64,000 nt of DNA from Gammaproteobacteria bacterium (GCA_009840305.1 VXNY01000029.1:124001-188000); one strand, 5' to 3'; positions 54,796-63,914 are shown, counted from the stretch's first letter. A program made the numbers and translations. The notes: generated from the sequence alone by a model not told the origin.

Positions 54796-55068
54796 ATGGC
54801 TTTGCAAAACAAATTGAACCCAGTTCAACCTGGGGAGGTCTTAGCGGAGGAATTGCAAGTAAGAGGTCTTTCTGTTACCGAGTTAGCGATCGCTCTGAAT
54901 GTTTCAGTAAATCGTATTGAGTCCATAGTAAGCGAACGAAGAAACGTTGCTCCGGAAATAGCTTTCCCTCTTTCGAAATTTTTCAAAACTTCGCCCAAAT
55001 TTTGGTTGAACTTACAACAAACCTGGAGTTTAAAGCAAGTCGAGGAGAGGTCGAGTCTCGAAAAGTGA
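54796..55068 (+). CDS. HigA-like XRE-family antitoxin, without an adjacent toxin gene
   Basis: 90 residues from ATG 54796, with GAGGTTAGG just upstream. It has the HigA family pattern: NPVQPGEVLAEELQVRGLSVTELAIALNVS (helix-turn-helix entry), VNRIESIVSERRNV, then SKFFKTSPKFWLNLQQTWSL. The 184-bp gap before it and the 115-bp gap after it show no HigB-like toxin or remnant. It may act as a free regulator or be an orphan from a lost toxin-antitoxin pair. The start at 54736 would add 20 residues outside the domain. Confidence 0.85.
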   Translation: MALQNKLNPVQPGEVLAEELQVRGLSVTELAIALNVSVNRIESIVSERRNVAPEIAFPLSKFFKTSPKFWLNLQQTWSLKQVEERSSLEK

Positions 55069-55183
55069 AACTTTCTTCACGCTCGAATCTAGAACAAAAT
55101 TTGTAAAGAACCGTCGCAAGCTACAACAGAGTTTTCGAGTTCCAACTCGAGATCAACTTCGAGATCTACCTACGAACAAATTC

Positions 55184-56467
55184 TCATAGTCGAGAAGTTA
55201 CTCGATCGGGGGGAAGGACATGTTTTATGTCGTACACTACGCAATCGCTCGTACCGTATCCTATTAGGGTATCAGCATTTGATTCCTTGAAAACATCATG
55301 CGCGACGGCGAGAATCACTGCATCGTAAGTACCAAGTTTTGGGTGAGAGGTTAACTGAATGTCGTCCTCGATATTGCTCATGTACGCGTATGCAACGGGA
55401 TCATAAACGTCTACAGTAGCTAATTCAGCTCGTAACAAGGAGACGAGTTCCACTGCCTTACTGTTCCGTGTGTCAGGACAATTTTCTTTAAAAGTAATCC
55501 CGCACACTAGTGCAGTACACGCTTTTGGTTCTTTGTCGCGCTCTGAGAGCATTTGGATTATCTTTTGCGAAATCCATGCCGGCATCGAGTTATTGATTTT
55601 TCGACCCGCGAGAATAACGTCTGGGTGAAACCCAATCTCCCGAGCTTTGTGGGTCAGATAGTAGGGATCGACACCGATGCAATGACCGCCGACAAGACCC
55701 GGTTGAAATTGCATGAAATTCCATTTTGTTCCCGCCGCTGCAAGCACTTCACCTGTGTCGATATCAAGGGCGTCGAATAGCTGTGCTAATTCATTGACAA
55801 AAGCAATATTCAGGTCGCGTTGTATATTTTCGATGACCTTTGCCGCTTCAGCAACACGTATCGAAGGGGCGCGGTAGGTGCCAGCTTGAACAAACGATTT
55901 GTAGAACGAATCAATGAAATCTCCGGCTTGTTCGTTAGACCCCGATGTAACTTTGGTTACATTTACCAGTCGATGTCCTTTATCCCCAGGATTTACTCGT
56001 TCGGGACTGTAACCGACCCAGTAGTCGATGTTTAAGGTCAATCCTGAAACGCGTTCAATAATCGGAACACAAAATTCTTCTGTTGCGCCGGGGAACACCG
56101 TAGATTCATACACGACGACATTTCCTCTTTTCAATACTTTACCGACAGACTCGCTAGCAGTGATCAGCATGGAGAGATCGGGCTCATTATTCGCATCGAT
56201 TGGAGTGGGCACCGTGACGATGAAGATGTCACAGTCGTGGCCGTCCTCAAGTGAGTTGGTGTACTCTAATTGATCGTTAGTTATTTCGCCGGACTCGACT
56301 TCCCCAGTGTTGTCGACCCCTGTCTTTAACGTAGCAATTCGTTTTGACGATGTATCGAACCCAATGGTTGGATAGATCTTACTGCACGTAATTGCCATTG
56401 GAAGACCGACATACCCTAGGCCGATCACGCAAATCTTTAAGTCAGACGAAAGTTCGGGTGGGGTCAT
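55184..56467 (-). CDS. tviB: UDP-N-acetyl-hexosamine 6-dehydrogenase (TviB/WbpO-like)
   Basis: 427 residues, cytoplasmic. The family oxidises UDP-GlcNAc or UDP-GalNAc to the uronic acid for capsule or O-antigen. An NAD-binding VIGLGYVGLPMAI lies at the start. YESTVFPGATEE, GYSPERVNPGDKGH and KVIENIQRDLNIAF follow, with the catalytic Cys in GGHCIGVDPYYLTH near residue 265 and a C-terminal nucleotide-binding domain with CGITFKENCPDTRNSK. The last block and overall pattern fit the TviB/WbpO branch rather than UDP-glucose dehydrogenase. It follows the MFS gene by 15 nt on the same strand. The exact sugar is inferred. Confidence 0.9.
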   Translation of the reverse strand: MTPPELSSDLKICVIGLGYVGLPMAITCSKIYPTIGFDTSSKRIATLKTGVDNTGEVESGEITNDQLEYTNSLEDGHDCDIFIVTVPTPIDANNEPDLSMLITASESVGKVLKRGNVVVYESTVFPGATEEFCVPIIERVSGLTLNIDYWVGYSPERVNPGDKGHRLVNVTKVTSGSNEQAGDFIDSFYKSFVQAGTYRAPSIRVAEAAKVIENIQRDLNIAFVNELAQLFDALDIDTGEVLAAAGTKWNFMQFQPGLVGGHCIGVDPYYLTHKAREIGFHPDVILAGRKINNSMPAWISQKIIQMLSERDKEPKACTALVCGITFKENCPDTRNSKAVELVSLLRAELATVDVYDPVAYAYMSNIEDDIQLTSHPKLGTYDAVILAVAHDVFKESNADTLIGYGTSDCVVYDIKHVLPPDRVTSRL

Positions 56468-56482
56468 TAGGTAAAACGATTT

Positions 56483-57898
56483 CTACTTTGTAGTCGGAGT
56501 TGTAAGAGGTTCTGGCCAGTCTTCCTCTTCCGGAGGTTGAGAAGACCTAACCACTGTTGAATGATCCTTGTGTCCGCGCCTAATTTTTGCGACTTCAGGA
56601 GCAACAACGTGGGTACAGACTATGCCCAAAAACATCAATCCCGAACAAGACAGATACGCAGTCTGCAGTCCGATTTTTTCCGCTAAAAATCCTAAGGGGA
56701 TCATACCAATCGGCATCAAACCAAAGCATGCCCAAGTTATCGCCATGATTCTGCTCCTCATTTTTGCTGAAACGATCAGTTGCAGAACGCTCATATTGAG
56801 TGAGGATAACCCAGCACTACTCGCCCCTACTAAAGCGAGCACAACAAGAGCAGCCCAATAGTTTGTGCTCAGTGCTAAGAGTGCCAAGAAGAACGCCCAC
56901 AACAATGCCAAGAAGTACATTAACCTTCCTTTTTTGTCGATTTCACCATATCGTGCTATCGTCAGAGAACCCAACACAGCGCCTACACCTAACGCTACCA
57001 GCAGACCACTCAACGTTTCACTTTTACCATCGAATAGTTCACCATTAAACGCTGGCAGCAGAAACTGCGCGCTAAAACCAAACATCGTCGGGATCAATCC
57101 CATTAGAAGCAAGCCGACAACAATTCGAGAATTTCGTACATAGGCGACACCTTCCCAGAAATCTCGAGCCAAGGACTTTTTGTGTATTCGTGTGGGGTTG
57201 CCCTGGTAGTGAATTAGCGATGTACCAATAATTGAAGTACCGTACAAAGTGGCGATACACAAAAACAACAAACCGACACTAATCGCGGGTGAAAAGAATG
57301 GTAAGAAAACCGAAGACAATAGGAGTCCACCTAAAGCAATACCAACTACACGAGAGAGATTAAAAGTAGACCCCGAGAGCGATAAAGCATTTGTCAAGTG
57401 TCTTGGAGCGACAAGGTCGGGCATCACCGCGGTTCGTGTCGGCATGCTCAACGCCAAGATCGTACCGTTAAAGAATCCGAAAACGATGAAATACCAAAAG
57501 TGTACATCTCCGATCAGAATCAGAGTACCAAATGTCAATGCCGACAGCATGCTCGCTATCGGAGCGAAAACCATGATCGTTTTCTTTCGCATGCGATCGG
57601 CGAGTGCACCCCCGAAGAACGAAAACACTGAAGATGGAATCCAAAATGAAAGCATCACCCAGGTGAGAGCAACTGACGAATCGGTTATGTCGTAAATTAA
57701 CCATCCACGAGCATAGATTTGAATTTGGATTGCAAGCGAAGATGCAAGGCTAGCAAACCAAAGTAATCGAAAGTCTCGGTACGCCAAAGACTCAAACGTG
57801 CGAGCGACGGAGGTACCAACTTTGGCAAGTCGTTGTGAGAGGGATAGGGCGGAAGTCAATTGGAATCCTTGCAAGGATTTGATATTATGGTGATTCAA
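56483..57898 (-). CDS. Major facilitator superfamily exporter (EntS-like, MFS_3 branch)
   Basis: 471 residues with about 12 membrane helices. The family is marked by the loop GGALADRMRKKTIM after helix 2 (MFS motif A), RGWLIYDITDSSVALTWVM in helix 1 and PTRTAVMPDLVAPRHLTNALS after helix 4. These features recall EntS-type exporters of siderophores and other small molecules. The C-terminal tail is polar (RGHKDHSTVVRSSQ). The N-terminal 40 residues are poorly conserved, so the true start may be later, near VARTFESLAYRDF. It shares a 15-nt gap with the TviB-like gene, so an operon is likely. Confidence 0.88.
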   Translation of the reverse strand: MNHHNIKSLQGFQLTSALSLSQRLAKVGTSVARTFESLAYRDFRLLWFASLASSLAIQIQIYARGWLIYDITDSSVALTWVMLSFWIPSSVFSFFGGALADRMRKKTIMVFAPIASMLSALTFGTLILIGDVHFWYFIVFGFFNGTILALSMPTRTAVMPDLVAPRHLTNALSLSGSTFNLSRVVGIALGGLLLSSVFLPFFSPAISVGLLFLCIATLYGTSIIGTSLIHYQGNPTRIHKKSLARDFWEGVAYVRNSRIVVGLLLMGLIPTMFGFSAQFLLPAFNGELFDGKSETLSGLLVALGVGAVLGSLTIARYGEIDKKGRLMYFLALLWAFFLALLALSTNYWAALVVLALVGASSAGLSSLNMSVLQLIVSAKMRSRIMAITWACFGLMPIGMIPLGFLAEKIGLQTAYLSCSGLMFLGIVCTHVVAPEVAKIRRGHKDHSTVVRSSQPPEEEDWPEPLTTPTTK

Positions 57899-57963
57899 GA
57901 AACAGCGTTAGACTCTAGGATCTTAGAATTGTTCTTTAATTTAACGCATTTTTTACCAAGAAT

Positions 57964-58587
57964 ATGAACTCAGCTTCACCTCAAGACTACACGCCGGAGC
58001 AGGTGCTGGATTACTGGTTTGACGGCGCAGAACAGGATATTGAACAGCTTCATGCTCGAGGTAAGGTTTGGTACAGTATCTCGACCGAGAGAGACGAAGA
58101 AATCAAGAGAGAGTTTGGGGCATTGCTTCGCGAGATCGCGACTGGAAAACGTCAGGATTGGTCGGAAACAAGTTCTGGTGTACTTGCTTTAGTTTTAGTA
58201 CTAGACCAGTTTGCACGCCAAATCTTTAGGAAAACACCTCAAGCATTCGCACATGATGAGCAGGCAATAGCGATCACATACTCTGGGATTAGCCGCGGAT
58301 TGGATCAAGGGATGTCCGTACCGGGTAGATTGTTCTTTTACCACCCTTTTCAACACAGTGAGAAGCTCAAAGACCAAGAGTTTGGTGTTCAAATAGTCCG
58401 AAATCTACGAAGTCACTGCGACGAAAATTGGCATGAATACGTTGACGAAAGTTTGCGCTATTTTGAAGAACATTATGACATTGTCCGCCGCTTTGGTCGA
58501 TTTCCTCATAGAAACGAAGTACTAAACCGTCCTTCGACTCCAGAAGAGCTCGAATTTTTGCGTACTGCATCGAGATATGGTCAGTAA
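57964..58587 (+). CDS. DUF924 family protein
   Basis: 207 residues, cytoplasmic. Members share a helical, TPR-like fold. Visible signatures are VLDYWFDGAEQD near the start, then WYSISTERDEEIKREFGALL, LALVLVLDQFARQIFRKTPQAFAHD, FFYHPFQHSEKLKDQE, and the C-terminal RFGRFPHRNEVLNRPSTPEELEFL. Length agrees with the family (about 180-210). No biochemical function is known to me. It diverges from the MFS gene and precedes the glycosyltransferase by 30 nt. Confidence 0.88.
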   Translation: MNSASPQDYTPEQVLDYWFDGAEQDIEQLHARGKVWYSISTERDEEIKREFGALLREIATGKRQDWSETSSGVLALVLVLDQFARQIFRKTPQAFAHDEQAIAITYSGISRGLDQGMSVPGRLFFYHPFQHSEKLKDQEFGVQIVRNLRSHCDENWHEYVDESLRYFEEHYDIVRRFGRFPHRNEVLNRPSTPEELEFLRTASRYGQ

Positions 58588-58617
58588 CAGTCATGGCGTA
58601 CCAAGCATAAATTTTTT

Positions 58618-59724
58618 GTGAAAGTTGTACAAGTAATTCCACGGCTACACGGTGGTGGCGTGGAACGTGGGACGATAGAGATTGCCGGTTATCTCAAGCA
58701 GTTGGGACATGAGGCGATTGTGATATCAGAGGGTGGTCCCCTCGTGAAAGAACTGACCGCGCTCGGCGTTGTTCATGTTACGAAATCGGTGGGTTCGAAA
58801 TCTTTACGAGCCGTTTTCGGGCTGTGGGAGTTACGGAACTATTTCAAGACCACACGTCCAGATATAGTGCATAGTCGCTCACGGTTGCCAGGTTGGCTGT
58901 GTTTCCTAGCCATAAAGTTGCTTCCTCAGGAAATTAGACCTCACTTTGTAACTTCTGTGCACGGACTACATTCGGTTTCAAGATATAGCGCGATCATCGC
59001 TAAAGGGGAACGAATTGAGGCGGTGTCAACTACTGCGAAGCGTTACCTCCTCGACAACTACAAAACGGTCGACCACGAGCGCATTCGATTAATCCATCGG
59101 GGTGTAGACCCAACGAAATTCAATTCGAGGGTTGAGCCTAGTTCGGAATGGTTGCAAGATTGGAATCGGTGGTGTCAAGAACATCAATCCAATGGTGCTC
59201 CTATCGTCTCATTAGTGGGAAGAATATCTCGGTTGAAAGGGCATCACGAATTTTTGGAAATTATTGAATTGTTGCATGAGAAGAGTATTCCCGCTGTCGG
59301 ACTGATCGTTGGAGGTGTATCCAAAGAACACAACAAACTACATCAAGAACTTCAGAGAAAAGTTCAAGAATCTGAAACGCTGCGGTCTTCCGTGCATTTT
59401 CTTGGTCATCGATCTGATGTTCGGGAGTTAATGTCTGTGAGCGATATCGTTGTCTCGCTCTCGGCTACCCCCGAGGCATTTGGTCGTACCGTCCTCGAAG
59501 CACTGTCGTTAGGTGTAGCCGTCGTTGGTTACGACTATGGAGGTGTCGGAGAACTTCTAAGAACACTGTTTCCAGCCGGCGCGGTGCCAGTAGGCAATGT
59601 TCAAGTAGCGGCGGATCGAATCAAAGATCTTCTTTCTCGGAAACATCCTATTGAGTCTCATGAAATGACATTGCAGTCAATGCGGGACAAGACCATCGCG
59701 ATGTACGAGGAACTGTTATGTTGA
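58618..59724 (+). CDS. Glycosyltransferase family 4
   Basis: 368 residues from GTG 58618 (MKVVQVIPRLHGGGVERG). It has a GT-B fold: the N-terminal GGGVERGTIEIAGYLKQLGH, HSRSRLPGW, VTSVHGLHSVSRYSAI, and a C-terminal half with VSLVGRISRLKGHHEFLEII and the E-x7-E motif in EAFGRTVLEALSLG, then GYDYGGVGELL. It transfers a sugar from a nucleotide donor, probably in lipopolysaccharide or another surface glycan. The acceptor and sugar cannot be read. Its 3' end overlaps the deacetylase by 7 nt. Confidence 0.9.
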   Translation: MKVVQVIPRLHGGGVERGTIEIAGYLKQLGHEAIVISEGGPLVKELTALGVVHVTKSVGSKSLRAVFGLWELRNYFKTTRPDIVHSRSRLPGWLCFLAIKLLPQEIRPHFVTSVHGLHSVSRYSAIIAKGERIEAVSTTAKRYLLDNYKTVDHERIRLIHRGVDPTKFNSRVEPSSEWLQDWNRWCQEHQSNGAPIVSLVGRISRLKGHHEFLEIIELLHEKSIPAVGLIVGGVSKEHNKLHQELQRKVQESETLRSSVHFLGHRSDVRELMSVSDIVVSLSATPEAFGRTVLEALSLGVAVVGYDYGGVGELLRTLFPAGAVPVGNVQVAADRIKDLLSRKHPIESHEMTLQSMRDKTIAMYEELLC

Positions 59725-60536
59725 CTTTGGTGTTTTGCTGTGCCATCGGCATCGTCACATTGCTCTACATAAATTTTCAATTTGCTTGGTGGCGGTCAAC
59801 AATTCCGTACAAACATCCTCGCGTGCTGATGTATCACATGATCAGTCATCAAAAAAGAAAAGCGAAATACAACAAGCTTCGCGTTGACCCTATCGAGTTT
59901 GACCGCCAAGTAAATTGGCTGCAAGCGAATGGATGGGAATTTGTCTTTGTCTCAGAATTGGAAAACGAACCAGCACGGAAACAAGTAGCCATAACGTTTG
60001 ATGATGGATATCGCGACAACTATTTAACGGCCGACCCAATCTTGAAGAAATACGGCGCGAAAGCTACTTTGTACTTAGTCACAGATCGACATGACCGAGA
60101 TTGGTCTTCAAGTAAGAAAGAACATCATGATGATGGAGAACTCATGGCCGAGCCGAAATTGCTTGACGAAGATGTTGCCAAAATGGTAGGTTCACAGCGT
60201 TGGGAACTCGGAAGCCATACAGTGACTCACGCGAACTTGCTACGGTTAGACAATAACCAGTGTAATATCGAGATACAGCAATGTCGCACCGAACTAGAGG
60301 AGACATTCGGTACCCGCGCGACATCTTTTGCTTATCCGTTCGGATTATTTGAAGACCGCCACGTGGAGTTGGTGAAAACGTTAGGTTTTCAATTCGCGGT
60401 TACTACAGAGCAAGGAATCAGTTTAGACTTAGATGCCGAGCGATTGAAACTGAAACGCGTGAAGGTGAGCGGTCGCGATGGGCTCGCCAGCTTTCGACTT
60501 CGAATGCGTACAGGGAAGTGTCGTTTTAGAGACTAG
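59718..60536 (+). CDS. Polysaccharide deacetylase (NodB homology domain)
   Basis: 272 residues. An N-terminal membrane helix (residues about 2-22) anchors it. The NodB fold has its motif 1 in VAITFDDGYRDNY (Asp-Asp) near residue 92, motif 2 in LGSHTVTHANL (His-x3-His) near residue 161, and motif 3 SFAYPFGLFED near residue 201. Carbohydrate esterase family 4 removes N- or O-acetyl groups from sugars. With the preceding glycosyltransferase it forms a two-gene unit for surface polysaccharide. Confidence 0.88.
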   Translation: MLTLVFCCAIGIVTLLYINFQFAWWRSTIPYKHPRVLMYHMISHQKRKAKYNKLRVDPIEFDRQVNWLQANGWEFVFVSELENEPARKQVAITFDDGYRDNYLTADPILKKYGAKATLYLVTDRHDRDWSSSKKEHHDDGELMAEPKLLDEDVAKMVGSQRWELGSHTVTHANLLRLDNNQCNIEIQQCRTELEETFGTRATSFAYPFGLFEDRHVELVKTLGFQFAVTTEQGISLDLDAERLKLKRVKVSGRDGLASFRLRMRTGKCRFRD

Positions 60537-60560
60537 TGAGAGCGCACTCTTAGTCGAGCG

Positions 60561-61211
60561 TTACGAATCTTCTGGGTCTTCTGTCGTGTCTACTTCCGCT
60601 TCTACGTCTAAATCTATGTCTACGTCTGGATCTATTTCGGTTTCCACTTCTATTTCTTCTTCGTCTGTCGCTGGCGGACGGCTATATACTCGGACGTAGG
60701 TTTGTGAGACCCCATTTTTCGGTCTTATTCTCACTTTAGCAACGAGATTGCCGTCTTTGTCGACCCTAATGTCATGCTTGACTGAGCGGCTCGTTGAACT
60801 ATACGACTCCGTTAGGATATTACGTCGAAAACGGGTTATTCGACCGTGTATGTTGCCGATCAAGAACTCTCGAGTTACTCCACTTGCACACGAGGCTTTG
60901 ACGGCTTCTTCGTCTACTTCAAACGAAATTTCTTCACACTCTAAGACTTCGGGAAACTTTAATGTAGAATTTGGTCCGGACGGTCCACTGTTGCCGGGCG
61001 ATGGAATCCCTAAAACGGTCGGACCGCTGCCGAGAGCGGGGTTTGTCGAGCTTGATCTACGTACTTTATTCTGAAGAGTCTCTGTTGCTTCCTCGTTGAC
61101 TATCCAAGTGCCCGTAATACTCTTGTCCGAATTTGCAAACGTCGTTGTGGCGAAAGACAATCCTAACAAGGTACTCAAACAAAGAAATGTCGTTAGCAGT
61201 GTTTTTCTCAT
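60561..61211 (-). CDS. Secreted protein with acidic repetitive tail, function unknown
   Basis: About 216 residues from ATG 61211 (MRKTLLTTFLCL); ATG 61226 adds five. A signal peptide ends near TTTFANS. The body (residues about 30-185) holds GTWIVNEEATE, a Ser/Pro/Gly-rich linker, and a beta-rich part with two Cys (LECEEISFEV, KASCASGV). The final about 35 residues are alternating acidic and hydrophobic (EIEVETEIDPDVDIDLDVEA), which gives the DNA a quasi-periodic appearance near 60580-60660. No family is recognised. It is convergent with the deacetylase, 24 bp apart. Confidence 0.7.
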   Translation of the reverse strand: MRKTLLTTFLCLSTLLGLSFATTTFANSDKSITGTWIVNEEATETLQNKVRRSSSTNPALGSGPTVLGIPSPGNSGPSGPNSTLKFPEVLECEEISFEVDEEAVKASCASGVTREFLIGNIHGRITRFRRNILTESYSSTSRSVKHDIRVDKDGNLVAKVRIRPKNGVSQTYVRVYSRPPATDEEEIEVETEIDPDVDIDLDVEAEVDTTEDPEDS

Positions 61212-61244
61212 TTCGTTAGACAACATAAGGTTTCACAAGTACAA

Positions 61245-61544
61245 ATGATATTCCATTTGGGTCAAATTGTTAAACATGTTCGGTTCGGTTATCGCGGGGT
61301 AGTTTACCATTGCGACGCAGAATTTTCGTTGACTGACGAATGGTACGACGAAATGGCAAAGTCGAAGCCACCAAAAGACAAACCTTGGTACGGAGTTCTA
61401 GTCCACGGAAGTAAAAGTGCGACATACGTCGCTCAGCGGCACCTTGTGCTCAGCCAGAACAAGAGCAAGATTGATCATCCGGACATCGTTTATTACTTTG
61501 ACGAATTTGACGGTTTTGAATATCGCCCTCGTCAACTGAACTAG
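61245..61544 (+). CDS. hspQ: Heat shock protein HspQ (YccV-like)
   Basis: 99 residues. HspQ binds hemimethylated DNA near oriC and modulates Lon degradation in E. coli. The features are the start FHLGQIVKHVRFGYRGVV, a YDEMAKSKP linker and KPWYGVLVHG-SKSATYVAQRHL, then IDHPDIVYYF. Length is normal (about 100). It lies divergent from the secreted acidic protein and convergent with kdsD. Its stop codon falls inside a perfect hairpin. Confidence 0.88.
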   Translation: MIFHLGQIVKHVRFGYRGVVYHCDAEFSLTDEWYDEMAKSKPPKDKPWYGVLVHGSKSATYVAQRHLVLSQNKSKIDHPDIVYYFDEFDGFEYRPRQLN

Positions 61545-61556
61545 CTGAGAGCTAGT
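61540..61556. terminator. Hairpin between convergent hspQ and kdsD
   Basis: ACTAGCT-GAG-AGCTAGT is a perfect 7-bp stem with a 3-nt loop covering the hspQ stop codon. No U-tract follows on either strand, so it would be a weak terminator at best. Confidence 0.25.
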
Positions 61557-61568
61557 ACCGTCCGGCGA

Positions 61569-62600
61569 CTATAGCCCCGCTGCTATGAGGTCTTGTAACC
61601 GGATGATTCCAATGGGTTTCTCCCCTTGAAGTACCACCAACGAAGTGATCCTGTCCACTTGCATTTGTTGAAGACAATCAATCGCTTTTGTTTCCGGTGT
61701 GGTAGTACCATGTGTTACTTGAGGTAAATCTACACCGCGTCGACTAAGTTGAAAACATTCTTGTGCGTTGAGTTTGGTTACGTCCTCGTTTCGTTCCAGT
61801 AGTCGTCGAATGTCTCCATCAGTAATCATTCCGAAGAAATTTGAGTCAGTATTCACGAGGATTACAGCACCGAGACCTTTAGAGGAAATTTCGTAAAGAA
61901 TCTCTGAAAAACTGGCGTGAATGGATTGCAGGGGTAAGGCATCGCCGGACACCATGAAATCTTGAACATGCAGAAGTAACCGTTTCCCTAACGTTCCGTG
62001 TGGATGAAATTGGGCAAAGTGTTCCGCGGTTAGTCCCCGTCGCTGTTGAACACAAATCGCTAGTACGTCGCACAAGCTCAGCGTGGTTAGGGTACTGGTG
62101 GTTGGTGCTAAGTCCCATTCGTCAATCTCGGGTAGCTTAGGGATGTGAAGTGCAATATCACCAAACGACTCGAGATTGGAATTGGGTTCCGTGAGCGTTA
62201 TCACGGGCCCGTGCGCGACCGATTTAAACTGCCTTGCGAACTCAATCGTCTCAGCGTTGCCACCACCTTTAGAGATCGCTAGTAATGCTGCGTCTGGTTC
62301 GATAACGCCGGAGTCTCCGTGGAGTGCTTCTACTGGGTGAACAAAGACCGCTCGCGTACCAGTGCTAGAAAAGGTCGCTGCAGCTTTTTGTCCAATGAGA
62401 CCACTTTTGCCCAATCCTGTGAGGACTAATAGGGCATCAAGTTGCACAAGAACGTCCACGGCGCGTTGAAAGTTTGCATCCAATAACTCTGCGGTTTCTT
62501 GGATCGCTTGAGTGTAATGCGCTAACTTTGCTCGTGCGCGGTTGATGTCGTCAGTCACGGAGTTTAGAATTTGTTGTAAAGTTAGTTGCTGAAGACACAA
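61569..62600 (-). CDS. kdsD: Arabinose-5-phosphate isomerase (KDO synthesis)
   Basis: 343 residues as read from TTG 62600; the start is uncertain and no good ribosome-binding site was seen. KdsD converts ribulose-5-phosphate to arabinose-5-phosphate for KDO of lipopolysaccharide. The SIS domain has LVLTGLGKSGLIGQKAAATF, the STGTRAVFVHPVEALHGDSG block and AISKGGGNAET; two CBS domains (about residues 210-343) follow, with DFMVSGDALPL and GMITDGDIRRLLE. Length matches (about 328). It supports a Gram-negative with LPS. Confidence 0.93.
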   Translation of the reverse strand: MCLQQLTLQQILNSVTDDINRARAKLAHYTQAIQETAELLDANFQRAVDVLVQLDALLVLTGLGKSGLIGQKAAATFSSTGTRAVFVHPVEALHGDSGVIEPDAALLAISKGGGNAETIEFARQFKSVAHGPVITLTEPNSNLESFGDIALHIPKLPEIDEWDLAPTTSTLTTLSLCDVLAICVQQRRGLTAEHFAQFHPHGTLGKRLLLHVQDFMVSGDALPLQSIHASFSEILYEISSKGLGAVILVNTDSNFFGMITDGDIRRLLERNEDVTKLNAQECFQLSRRGVDLPQVTHGTTTPETKAIDCLQQMQVDRITSLVVLQGEKPIGIIRLQDLIAAGL

Positions 62601-62644
62601 ACTTCATGAAACCGTTTCGGAAACCGAAACCGTAAATCGAGAGG

Positions 62645-63046
62645 ATGACGATGGCGCAAGAAGCTGATGGACAAACCATGTCCGTGGTACCATTACTATG
62701 GGTAAAAAACATCGAAAGATCAATTCGATTCTATGAAAAAATTGGATTCAAAATTTCGGAAACCTGGAAACCCCTGGCAAGAACTCAGTGGTGTCGTGTC
62801 GAACTTCACGGAGCAGCGTTAATGTTACAGCAATCCGACGATTTAGAATCTCAATACCCAATTGGCCAAGACAATGGGATTCAGTTGTACTTCATCACTG
62901 ACGATGTCGATGTTATATATCACCAAATGCGAGCCCGTGGAATTGAAGTGTCTGCACCCAAGATAGAATTTTATGGGATGAAGCAAGTATTCTTGACAGA
63001 CCCGGATGGTCGAACTCTGTGTTTTGAATCGTTACAACCCGAGTGA
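62645..63046 (+). CDS. VOC-family (glyoxalase/bleomycin-resistance-like) protein
   Basis: 133 residues from ATG 62645. The VOC fold appears as beta-alpha-beta-beta-beta units: PLLWVKNIERSIRFYEKIGF near the start, HGAALMLQQS in the middle and FLTDPDGRTLCFESL at the end. Metal-ligand positions are incomplete to my eye. The reaction cannot be assigned; family members include lactoylglutathione lyases, dioxygenases and drug-binding proteins. It is divergent from kdsD and convergent with another VOC gene. Confidence 0.85.
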   Translation: MTMAQEADGQTMSVVPLLWVKNIERSIRFYEKIGFKISETWKPLARTQWCRVELHGAALMLQQSDDLESQYPIGQDNGIQLYFITDDVDVIYHQMRARGIEVSAPKIEFYGMKQVFLTDPDGRTLCFESLQPE

Positions 63047-63074
63047 AAGTCTCAATGTCTCGGAAGCGAACCAA

Positions 63075-63470
63075 TTACTCTGGATGTTCGATTGTTTCAG
63101 CAAAAATGATCCGATGACCCTCTGGGTCCACTAGTTCAAACTCTCGATTTCCGTAGAAGCGATTTTCGACAGTACCAACGGGGTACTCTTTCGCGACAAT
63201 TTCCTCGCGTAACTCCGACAGTGTATTTACGTCAACATAAAGAACGACTTGGTTAAGTACCGATTCATCATCGGCTGGAGCGGGAATGTAGGATGGACTC
63301 GCAAGCATGAGTTCAAAGTTATCTCGAGCTATAGCGGCCCAACCGCTTAAGCCTACGTCATCCATTCGGTCGACAATTCGAAAGTTCAGAGTTTCAACAT
63401 AAAACCGAATCATCGCTTGCACGTCGCGACAAATCAAAATTGGTCTGAGTCGCGCAAATTTGACACTCAT
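63075..63470 (-). CDS. VOC-family (glyoxalase-like) protein
   Basis: 131 residues. The pattern PILICRDVQAMIRFYVETLNFRIVD, then NFELMLASPSYI and the closing REFELVDPEGHRIIFAE matches the VOC fold. It resembles its convergent neighbour in design but the sequence identity is low, so recent duplication is unlikely. The substrate is unknown. It stands alone on the minus strand. Confidence 0.85.
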   Translation of the reverse strand: MSVKFARLRPILICRDVQAMIRFYVETLNFRIVDRMDDVGLSGWAAIARDNFELMLASPSYIPAPADDESVLNQVVLYVDVNTLSELREEIVAKEYPVGTVENRFYGNREFELVDPEGHRIIFAETIEHPE

Positions 63471-63674
63471 TGCTGTGTTGTGCCGCCGCCTGAATTCGAA
63501 TTCATTTCTCTACTCACTCAGAAATCGTTGAATTCTAAACTTAAGCCTCCCATTTGACCGTAAATGTCGCGTAAACCAAATCATTCCCAAAAAGCCCTTA
63601 TGTATTTGTTCTTGAGATTTGACCTTCGTTGATCCCCATTACTTTTGTAAGAAGTAACAAAGAGGGGAACTAGA

Positions 63675-63914
63675 ATGAAGTATCGTCTTAAGGTGCAACT
63701 ATTGAATGGGGAGGAGTTGGTTGTTGGGTGGGCACCGCTTGGAACAGGAGTTGTCTCACGGTTGTCTGAGTATTTCCCGCTCTCACTAAACAAGATCAGT
63801 TCTTCGTGGTTTCACTCGCTAAAATTTGTTGAGTTCTTACTCAACATTTCGTTCGCCCTTATATCCAACAGCGTAGGTGGTTCAAATGCACGATCTTCTC
63901 AGAGTCTTTATTGA
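63675..63914 (+). CDS. Doubtful 79-residue reading frame
   Basis: ATG 63675 has AGAGGGG about 8 nt upstream, and the first 25 residues (KYRLKVQLLNGEELVVGW) look protein-like. Beyond that the composition is unremarkable. Its 3' end overlaps a better candidate frame at 63886. It may be real but has no family resemblance. Confidence 0.25.
   Translation: MKYRLKVQLLNGEELVVGWAPLGTGVVSRLSEYFPLSLNKISSSWFHSLKFVEFLLNISFALISNSVGGSNARSSQSLY

Noticed and set aside
55130-55175. Repeated CGAG/CTCG motifs as an operator or terminator
   Set aside because: Arms are only 4-5 bp, with several alternative pairings and no T-run.
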